The notes under the pieces: generated by a model
What the model saw: the letters and a program-made list of their open reading frames with translations, nothing else
What the model was told of the DNA's origin: nothing
The model's database searches: none
NCBI GenBank assembly: GCA_964395065.1
Contig: CAYNAM010000019.1
Span: forward strand, 1-29,226
DNA: 29,226 nucleotides
Reading direction: 5' to 3'
From: Entomomonas sp964395065
GTDB taxonomy: Bacteria; Pseudomonadota; Gammaproteobacteria; Pseudomonadales; Pseudomonadaceae
Part shown: in pieces, positions 8,263 through 14,536 of the stretch
Layout of the letters: the number at the start of each line of letters is the position of its first letter
Numbering within the stretch: position 1 is the first letter of the stretch
Made by a program: the position numbers and the translations under genes

Positions 8263-8734
8263 TTAGTCTGATAATACAATGATTAGATCGCTACATGCAT
8301 TACATCCTAATCTTGACAAGTTAAAAATATCTGCCTGATTTGGGTCTTGTTTTGCATGTAGAGAGATGGAAAGCATATTCATCCCTTCATTAATGAGTTT
8401 AAAGAACATAATATAAAATATCTTACTTTTTCTTCATTGCAGCAGATTCCATACATCTAATAGCATGTTGATCTTGGCTAACTTTTTTAATTGCCTGTCT
8501 AGCTTCTTTAATAGCTACAGATGTTAAAGTTACAGGGGACACCAACTGGACCGCCGAATAATAGCTTAATATAATTTAGAGATGAAGCGCATTCTTTAGC
8601 GTCCACTATCATTTTATAAACCTCTAGAGCCCCTTTTCGTTTGAGGTTATGCCTTTATAGTTTCCTAGATATAATTTTGCCAAAATTTTAACCAGTGCTT
8701 CTTGTGTATATAAATCTACAATCTGTTCAGCCAT
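8263..8734 (-). pseudogene. Broken Sel1-like repeat protein gene (apparent homopolymer indels)
   Basis: The gene opens with an ATG at 8734, after an AAGGAAA site, and reads MAEQIVDLYTQEALVKILAK, then stops early. Restoring one G in the run at 8630-8633 continues the frame (EKGALEVYKMIVDAKECA). Removing one C (plus-strand G run 8535-8538) continues it again (VTLTSVAIKEARQAIKKVS...) to a stop at 8423. Removing one A in the following A5 run would join a further frame ending at 8263 (INEGMNMLSISLHAK...RLGCNACSDLI). The sum is a single frame of about 156 residues. The A-LAKLYLGN-KG--SNEKGALEVYK pattern resembles a Sel1/TPR-like helical repeat. It starts 5 bases after the stop of the upstream secreted-protein gene, so the two formed an operon. 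It is either true decay or base-calling error in short runs. The neighbouring genes are all intact, which favours decay. The last join (8263-8409) is the least certain. Confidence 0.6.
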
Positions 8735-8739
8735 TTTGT

Positions 8740-9234
8740 TTATTTCCTTGTTAACATTTGAACAACTTCATCTTTAGAAAATCCAGTAAACGATATTAGA
8801 TAAAATAGATTTTTATATTTATCAGTAAGTACAAAAGCTGTTGTCCTTGGTCTATCATCTAAAGTTCCTTTTTGCTCGATAATATATATTTTATAATCTG
8901 GCTTATTTATATTAATAATTGGCTCTGAGCAGTCGTAGTAATACGCCTCTTCGATGGTTTTTTCCACCGCCCCTTTCGTTATGAATTTTTTCTGTATTGT
9001 AAATATCCCTATTAGGTTTTCTCTTTCCAAAATCAACACAACCCCATCCGATGCTGCTACTGTTCCTATAGGTATAGGACTATAAAGCGCTAACCCTTTG
9101 CTAACAATGTTTTTGAATGTATAACTATTGCTCTCTTCCTTTGAGCTAATCTCTTTGATCTGGCACTCATTAGCCATTGATAAGCCACTACAGGCAATTA
9201 ACACTAGTAACGTTGATAATATGATTTTTGGCAT
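8740..9234 (-). CDS. Secreted or lipid-anchored protein of unknown function
   Basis: I do not recognise this 164-residue protein. The start at 9234 is chosen because AAGGAGGAG lies just before it. An upstream in-frame ATG (9255) would place that ribosome site inside the coding sequence. The N-terminus MPKIILSTLLVLIAC is a signal peptide. LIAC at 12-15 fits a lipobox, which would make it a lipoprotein with C15 as anchor, but a cut after SMA (residue 21) is equally plausible. The remainder is a mix of beta-like hydrophobic stretches (GVVLILER, YKIYIIEQ, TAFVLTD, LFYLISFTGFS) with two cysteines. That suggests a small beta-rich envelope protein. It is followed at once by the broken Sel1-like gene, so they probably acted together. 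Confidence 0.75.
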   Translation of the reverse strand: MPKIILSTLLVLIACSGLSMANECQIKEISSKEESNSYTFKNIVSKGLALYSPIPIGTVAASDGVVLILERENLIGIFTIQKKFITKGAVEKTIEEAYYYDCSEPIININKPDYKIYIIEQKGTLDDRPRTTAFVLTDKYKNLFYLISFTGFSKDEVVQMLTRK

Positions 9235-9292
9235 ATACTCCTCCTTGTGAACCATTATTCTTATTCATTAACAAGGAAAAAGTAATCAATAT

Positions 9293-9312
9293 AAGGGTAC
9301 TTGTGTACCCTT
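9293..9312. terminator. Stem-loop overlapping the end of the 118-residue hypothetical gene
   Basis: AAGGGTAC (9293-9300) and GTACCCTT (9305-9312) form an 8-bp stem with a 4-base loop right at the stop codon of the upstream minus-strand gene. In that direction it is followed by ATATTGATT, so the U-tract is poor. It may be a weak terminator or mRNA-end hairpin. Confidence 0.45.
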
Positions 9313-9668
9313 TATGAAGCCTTTGGCAATATAAACTTAATTTGTCCTTGTTTGGTATATGCTTGAGAACATCTTGATATAAAGTCTTGATAATCTAGGC
9401 AACCATTAGCTAATGATGTAATACTAATTATCTGGGCTTCAACTGCTTTTAATGCAGTAGGTGTTAGATATTGATGTACTTTCTCACCCTTACGACATCT
9501 TAATTTTGCTTCTTGATAGACATAATCAGGTAAGGCCACTTCATAATATACCCATTCTTTTGTTATTTTGCCAAATATTGGTGGAGTTCCGTTTCTATGT
9601 CCTAGATAACGAGTATTAGTCACTCTAGCTAACGCACGATAAGAACTATCAATAAAACGCTTTTCCAA
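9312..9668 (-). CDS. Hypothetical protein, possibly 5'-truncated
   Basis: I do not recognise this 118-residue frame. The only start codon between the upstream stop (TAA four codons earlier) and the coding body is a TTG at 9668, with no convincing ribosome site. So this may be a gene remnant that lost its 5' end, or it may begin at an internal GTG (residue 17). The product is basic at the N-terminus (SSYRALARVTNTRYLGHRNG), has a WVYYEVALPDYVYQEAKLRC segment and three cysteines, and lacks a signal peptide or membrane segment. It is the first gene of the accessory minus-strand islet, after a cluster of palindromes. The length of the frame without stops in AT-rich DNA argues that it is or recently was coding. 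Confidence 0.55.
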   Translation of the reverse strand: MEKRFIDSSYRALARVTNTRYLGHRNGTPPIFGKITKEWVYYEVALPDYVYQEAKLRCRKGEKVHQYLTPTALKAVEAQIISITSLANGCLDYQDFISRCSQAYTKQGQIKFILPKAS

Positions 9669-9688
9669 TGTTACTCGTTATTTAACTT

Positions 9689-9754
9689 AGCTTTTAAAGC
9701 TTATTTACTTAGCCAGACTAAGTAACACTAGATATCTTAACGCTAATATCTAGT
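9689..9754. repeat. Cluster of three adjacent palindromes between sthA and the accessory genes
   Basis: Three inverted repeats lie almost end to end: AGCTTT-T-AAAGCT (9689-9701), TTACTTAG-CCAGA-CTAAGTAA (9705-9725, 8-bp stem) and ACTAGATAT / ATATCTAGT (9727-9735 and 9746-9754, 9-bp stem, 10-base loop). None has a proper T-run in the minus direction. They could end or process the sthA transcript, bind a regulator, or mark an old insertion boundary. Confidence 0.6.
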
Positions 9755-9806
9755 ATTTTACTCACCGTCTAAATCACTTACTACTTCCTTTACCAACAAA
9801 TTGTAC

Positions 9807-11204
9807 TTAAACTTTAAATAACCTATTTAAGCCATCAAATGCAGCAACACGATAAGCCTCTGCCATTGTTGGGTAGTTAAACGTAGTGTTTATAAAATAA
9901 CGAATATTATTCTGATCTCCAGGTTGATTCATAATTGCCTGTCCAATATGAATAATTTCTGATGCCTGATAACCAAAGCAATGAACGCCCAAAATAGCCA
10001 ATGTTTCTCGATGGAATAATATTTTTAATACACCTGCAGTTTGATTAGCTATTTGAGCACGCGCCATACTCTTGAAAAATGCTTTACCAACTTCATAAGG
10101 AACTTTATCTTTGGTAAGTTCTTGCTCTGTTTTCCCTACACAGCTGATCTCAGGAATAGTATAGATACCTGTGGCCACATCATTTACATAACGCCCTGAA
10201 CCATCTTCTGCAATATTTGATGAGGCAGAACGACCTTGATCGTAAGCAGCACTAGCTAGACTAGGCCAACCAATAACATCACCAGCTCCATAAATATGAG
10301 GTATTTCAGTTCGATAATTTTGATCTACATGAATTTGGCCGCGATTATTGGCTTTAAGGCCAATATTTTCCAATCCCAAACCTTCAGTATTTCCAGTGCG
10401 CCCATTGCTCCATAACAAAGCGTCTGCTTTTATTTTTTTGCCTGATTTAAGGTGTAAAATCACTCCATGATCAATACCCTCAATGCTTTCATATTCCTCA
10501 TTATGACGAATCATAATATTTGAGTTACTAAAATGATAACTTAATGAATCAGATATTTCTTCATCAAGAAAACTTAACAATCTATCACGGTTATCAATAA
10601 GATCGACCAGAACACCTAACCCACTGAAAATAGAGGCATACTCACATCCAATAACGCCTGCGCCATAAATAATTAAACGTTTTGGCGTATGGCAAAGATT
10701 TAAGATAGTATCACTATCATAAATACGTGGATGATTAAAGTCCACATTTGCTGGACGGTAAGGACGAGAACCTGTCGCAATAATAATTTCTTTAGCAATA
10801 AGTCGCTCGGTGGATCCAGAGTTACACGAAACTTCTACTGTATGATCATCAATAAAACGCCCTTGCCCAAAAAATACACTAATACGGTTACGAACATAAT
10901 AACCAGTACGAGAGCTTACTTGTCGATCAATAATTTGTTGAGCATTTTTTAATACATCAGGAAAAGAAAACCACTTTGGTTCACCAATTGAACGAAACAT
11001 CGGATTAGTATTAAAATCCATAATTTGCATTACTTCGTGACGCAATGCTTTAGAGGGAATAGTACCTAGATGTGTACAATTTCCACCAACCACGCCTTTA
11101 TTTTCGATCATTGCTACTCTTTTGCCCGTTTTACAGGCATTAATAGCAGCCCCCTCTCCAGCCGGACCAGAACCTATTACGACAACATCAAAATTATGAA
11201 TCAT
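9807..11204 (-). CDS. sthA: Soluble pyridine nucleotide transhydrogenase SthA
   Basis: This FAD enzyme (465 residues, usual length) moves hydride between NADPH and NAD+ in the cytoplasm and drains excess NADPH. The FAD-binding motif GSGPAGEGAA is at residues 11-20. The redox site GGNCTHLGTIPSK has one cysteine (C43) with threonine in place of the second. That distinguishes transhydrogenase from lipoamide dehydrogenase and glutathione reductase. A second Rossmann motif (GAGVIGCEYASIF), the GDVIGWPSLASAAYDQGR segment and the C-terminal FNYPTMAEAYRVAA follow. An AGGAAAAAG ribosome site precedes the ATG. It lies 159 bases after sixA on the same strand. That spacer contains a TATAAT (minus strand, 11329-11324), so it may have its own promoter. 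Confidence 0.97.
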   Translation of the reverse strand: MIHNFDVVVIGSGPAGEGAAINACKTGKRVAMIENKGVVGGNCTHLGTIPSKALRHEVMQIMDFNTNPMFRSIGEPKWFSFPDVLKNAQQIIDRQVSSRTGYYVRNRISVFFGQGRFIDDHTVEVSCNSGSTERLIAKEIIIATGSRPYRPANVDFNHPRIYDSDTILNLCHTPKRLIIYGAGVIGCEYASIFSGLGVLVDLIDNRDRLLSFLDEEISDSLSYHFSNSNIMIRHNEEYESIEGIDHGVILHLKSGKKIKADALLWSNGRTGNTEGLGLENIGLKANNRGQIHVDQNYRTEIPHIYGAGDVIGWPSLASAAYDQGRSASSNIAEDGSGRYVNDVATGIYTIPEISCVGKTEQELTKDKVPYEVGKAFFKSMARAQIANQTAGVLKILFHRETLAILGVHCFGYQASEIIHIGQAIMNQPGDQNNIRYFINTTFNYPTMAEAYRVAAFDGLNRLFKV

Positions 11205-11363
11205 GCTTTTTCCTTTATTATTTACTGCAAACTTTTCATTATTGTAAGTGTAATGACAATAAAAGCTATTTTTAAAGACAAATTATTTTCTTGCTCATCC
11301 AGTCAATATGATAAATAGCCATTATTATAAAGCATGAAACAATATTTATTGATTATTTTTGCA

Positions 11364-11813
11364 TCATTTTTTTACATCCATCCCTGCTAAGCAAATAGTA
11401 ACGCCTTCAAGATGAACTAATTCCGCTGTTGCTAAATAATAAGATGTTCTCATCAACTCACCCTCTGTCAATAAGCCAACGAGCTTTCCCAACAATGGCT
11501 GATGGCTTACTAAAAGAATATTTTCAGCCTCGTAATCCTCTAACTGCTTTATAACTTGTTTAGGATTATCATCGGGAGTTATCCACTCTACTTGAGCGAT
11601 CTTTCCTTGATAGGCTATTTCCTCACAAACAAGCTGTGCTGTTTGCAATGCACGGACATAAGGGCTATGCAAAACAATATCTAATGGTACTTTCCGGAGT
11701 CTTTGTGCTGTTTTTAATACCTCTTGCACCCCTGTTCCAGTTAGATTCCTTGCAATATCATTTGTTTGTGTTGGCTCTGCTTCACCATGCCTTAATAACC
11801 AAAGATTCATCAT
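11364..11813 (-). CDS. sixA: Phosphohistidine phosphatase SixA
   Basis: A small (149-residue) single-domain member of the histidine phosphatase superfamily. E. coli SixA removes phosphate from histidine-containing phosphocarrier proteins such as NPr in the nitrogen phosphotransferase system. The catalytic RHG lies at residues 8-10 (LWLLRHGEAEP). The second arginine is in HSPYVRALQTA and the second histidine in LLVSHQPLLGKL. No signal peptide is present and the length matches SixA rather than larger phosphoglycerate mutases. AGAGGCTG precedes the ATG, with a second ATG directly after it. It is divergent from the flavin monooxygenase gene and upstream of sthA. Confidence 0.9.
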   Translation of the reverse strand: MMNLWLLRHGEAEPTQTNDIARNLTGTGVQEVLKTAQRLRKVPLDIVLHSPYVRALQTAQLVCEEIAYQGKIAQVEWITPDDNPKQVIKQLEDYEAENILLVSHQPLLGKLVGLLTEGELMRTSYYLATAELVHLEGVTICLAGMDVKK

Positions 11814-11832
11814 TCAGCCTCTTCCACCCTAT

Positions 11833-11861
11833 TTGTATAATCATTTTATATAAACTATGAT
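11833..11861 (+). promoter_or_regulatory. Candidate promoter of the flavin monooxygenase gene
   Basis: TTGTAT (11833-11838) and TATGAT (11856-11861) are 17 bases apart, giving a leader of about 38 bases to the ATG at 11907. It lies in the 93-base divergent spacer with sixA. Confidence 0.5.
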
Positions 11862-11906
11862 AGAAGATATAGCTTAAACGTAAGATTATTTACTCAGGTG
11901 ACGTTT

Positions 11907-12890
11907 ATGGTTCCTTTTTCAATATTAGATCTATGCCCTATTTTACAAAACAATACAATTGCTCAGGCATTTAGAGACAGTGTAACCTTGTCACAACTGG
12001 CAGAAAAATTAGACTTTAAGAGATACTGGATCGCTGAACATCACAACATGCCTGGTATTGCCAGCGCAGCTACCTCTTTAGTTATATCCCATATAGCAAA
12101 TGCAACTACTCATATACGTATTGGTTCAGGAGGCATTATGCTACCCAATCACTCCCCCCTAGCGATTGCTGAACAATTTGGTACACTAGCAACACTTTAT
12201 GGTGATAGGATTGATTTGGGCATTGGGCGTGCACCAGGAACAGACCCTTTAACAGCTAATGCACTTAGACGACATTTAGATCTAGACTTCGACAGTTTTC
12301 CTGATGATGTAGTAGAACTACAAACTTTATTATCTCCCAAACACCCCAACCAAAAACTCATCGCTATTCCCGGCGAAGGGACTCAAGTCCCTATTTGGCT
12401 ACTAGGTTCAAGCCTTTACAGTGCTGGTCTTGCTGCACATTTAGGGTTACCTTATGCTTTCGCTTCACACTTTACAGCTGACTACTTACTGAAAGCATTA
12501 ACCCTTTACAAAAAACAATTTCGCCCCACTCCTAAACAAATTGAGCCCTATAGTATGGCCGGAGTTGTAGTTATCGTGGCAGATACTGATGATGAAGCAC
12601 ACTACTTATTTTCTTCAATGGTACAACAAACAACCGCTATACACAGTGGAAACTCTATTCCTTTACCGCCACCTAATAAAGATTTTTTAATCACAGCAAT
12701 TGATTCATCAAGTGTTACACAATCACTCTCTGAAGCCATTATTGGCTCTCCTAATACTGTAGCTCAAAAACTCCAAGAGTTTATTCAAAAAACCAGCGTA
12801 GATGAACTCATGATCACCTCTCGTATTTATGACGAAGAAGCAAGGTTATACTCCTTTAAAAAAATTGCTGAAATTAAAAAATCCCTATAA
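11907..12890 (+). CDS. LLM-class flavin-dependent oxidoreductase, YhbW-like
   Basis: This 327-residue protein belongs to the bacterial luciferase-like monooxygenase family (FMN-dependent, TIM-barrel) and resembles E. coli YhbW along its whole length. Typical segments are FSILDLCPI, RYWIAEHHNMPGIASAATS, GSGGIMLPNHSPL, AEQFGTLATLYGDRIDLGIGRAPGTD and VPIWLLGSSLYSAGLAAHLGLPYAFASHF. The substrate is not known for this subgroup. An in-frame GTG at 11898 exists, but AGGTGA overlapping it serves well as the ribosome site for the ATG at 11907, and the protein then starts at the conserved region. It is a single plus-strand gene followed by an AT-rich hairpin. Confidence 0.9.
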   Translation: MVPFSILDLCPILQNNTIAQAFRDSVTLSQLAEKLDFKRYWIAEHHNMPGIASAATSLVISHIANATTHIRIGSGGIMLPNHSPLAIAEQFGTLATLYGDRIDLGIGRAPGTDPLTANALRRHLDLDFDSFPDDVVELQTLLSPKHPNQKLIAIPGEGTQVPIWLLGSSLYSAGLAAHLGLPYAFASHFTADYLLKALTLYKKQFRPTPKQIEPYSMAGVVVIVADTDDEAHYLFSSMVQQTTAIHSGNSIPLPPPNKDFLITAIDSSSVTQSLSEAIIGSPNTVAQKLQEFIQKTSVDELMITSRIYDEEARLYSFKKIAEIKKSL

Positions 12891-12918
12891 AAGAACTTGA
12901 TGATACGAATCAACCACC

Positions 12919-12948
12919 AATAAGTAAAATAGCACTTATTTAAATTTT
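12919..12948 (+). terminator. Weak AT-rich terminator candidate
   Basis: AATAAGT (12919-12925) and ACTTATT (12934-12940) form a 7-bp stem followed by TAAATTTT. There are few G:C pairs, so efficiency is doubtful. It lies between the monooxygenase and phosphate transporter genes. Confidence 0.35.
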
Positions 12949-13013
12949 ATGATGTCGTTTTTATTAACTTTCTGACATAATATTCGACTAACTTAACTCC
13001 TGTGAATTTAGTA

Positions 13014-14474
13014 ATGTCAGAAATTTTTCAAAACACTAGTGCTTGGTTATTGGTTGGTCTCTTTTTTGCCCTTCTTTTTGTATTATTTTTTGAGTTCATT
13101 AATGGTTTCCATGATACAGCAAATGCTGTTGCTACAGTAATCTACACAAACTCAATGCCTGCTAAAGCTGCTGTTCTTATGTCAGGAGTATTCAATTTTT
13201 TAGGTGTTTTACTTGGAGGCGTTGGTGTTGCCTATAGCATAGTACATCTACTACCTGTTGAGTTATTAGTCGATTCACACCATGGCTTAATCATGGTTTT
13301 TTCTATTGTTGCCTCTGCCATAGCTTGGAACTTAGGTACATGGTACTTTGGTATTCCTGCCTCAAGCTCCCATGCACTAATTGGCTCTATCTTAGGTGTT
13401 GCTTTAGCCAATGCCATTATTAAAAATATCCCTATTGCACAAGGCGTTAATTGGCAAAAAACCGTTGACATTGCCCTTTCACTTCTAATTTCCCCAGTTG
13501 CAGGTTTTGCATTAGCAGGTTTATTTTTAATAATTTTAAAAGTACGCTTTCCTAAATCCAAAATGCATCAAACGCCTGAAAAACGCAAAGAGAAAAAAGA
13601 CAAGAAAAAACCACCTTTCTGGAATCGTGTAGTACTTATCTTATCCGCTATGGGAGTGAGCTTTGTTCATGGCTCAAACGATGGGCAAAAAGGGATTGGC
13701 TTAGTTATGCTAGTCCTTATTAGTTTTGTTCCTCAAACCTTCGTACTTGATTTAAATAGCTCTATTTACCAAATAGAAAAAACAAGAGATGCTGCTAAAC
13801 ATTTGCAGACATTATTCATAACCAATCAAGAAAAATTAGCACCTCAAATTAATTTAAATACTAAAAACGTTTCACTCAATAACGATTTTGTTTGCTCACC
13901 AGATATGACTGGCACTATATTTAGTGAACTCATAAAAACATTAGGAACTGTCAAAGATTATCAAGCACTAAGAAATGAAGATCGTATTCTAATTCGACAC
14001 TATATTCTTTGCCTTGACGATGTTGCTAAAAATATTACTAAAGCAACTATTTTATCGGAAGAAGATAATGCCAATATTATGCGCCTACGCAATGACTTAA
14101 AATCAACCACAGAATATGCGCCATTATGGGTTATAATTGCCGTAGCCTTGGCTTTAGGTGTCGGCACTATGGTTGGCTGGAGACGTGTTGTTCTAACCGT
14201 AGGTGAAAAAATTGGTAAACAAGGAATGACTTACGCTCAAGGAATGTGCGCGCAAATTACAGCAATTATAGCGATCGGTGTTGCAAATGTATTCAGCCTA
14301 CCTGTCTCCACAACACACATACTATCATCAGGTGTTGCTGGAACAATGGTTGCCAATAAGTCAGGCTTACAAAAAACAACTGTTATTAATATAATATTGG
14401 CTTGGGTACTGACGCTACCAGCTGTTATACTGATGGGAGCATTATTTTTTTGGATCAGCTCACTTTTTATATGA
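13014..14474 (+). CDS. pit: Low-affinity inorganic phosphate transporter, Pit family
   Basis: An inner-membrane phosphate (metal-phosphate) symporter of about 486 residues. It has the two inverted family repeats: FEFINGFHDTANAVATVIYT near the N-terminus and FVHGSNDGQKGIGLVML in the second half. Around ten hydrophobic segments are visible, with GIPASSSHALIGSILG and LPVSTTHILSSGVAG as the paired re-entrant-type motifs. A polar loop of about 125 residues separates the last group of membrane segments. A lysine-rich stretch (EKRKEKKDKKK) precedes the second repeat and is probably cytoplasmic. The frame can begin at a GTG at 13002, but the ATG at 13014 (MSEIFQ) is preferred. Neither has a strong ribosome site. 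No PhoU-like partner is adjacent. Confidence 0.93.
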   Translation: MSEIFQNTSAWLLVGLFFALLFVLFFEFINGFHDTANAVATVIYTNSMPAKAAVLMSGVFNFLGVLLGGVGVAYSIVHLLPVELLVDSHHGLIMVFSIVASAIAWNLGTWYFGIPASSSHALIGSILGVALANAIIKNIPIAQGVNWQKTVDIALSLLISPVAGFALAGLFLIILKVRFPKSKMHQTPEKRKEKKDKKKPPFWNRVVLILSAMGVSFVHGSNDGQKGIGLVMLVLISFVPQTFVLDLNSSIYQIEKTRDAAKHLQTLFITNQEKLAPQINLNTKNVSLNNDFVCSPDMTGTIFSELIKTLGTVKDYQALRNEDRILIRHYILCLDDVAKNITKATILSEEDNANIMRLRNDLKSTTEYAPLWVIIAVALALGVGTMVGWRRVVLTVGEKIGKQGMTYAQGMCAQITAIIAIGVANVFSLPVSTTHILSSGVAGTMVANKSGLQKTTVINIILAWVLTLPAVILMGALFFWISSLFI

Positions 14475-14536
14475 ATGTATCCTAAACTATATTTTTCTTG
14501 TCATTTTGAGATAAATAGCAGAGAACGAGCTTTACT

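Noticed and set aside
13232..13561. 109-codon open frame on the minus strand inside the phosphate transporter gene
   Set aside because: It lies opposite conserved membrane-protein coding sequence and has no ribosome site or recognisable product. It is a shadow of the pit gene.
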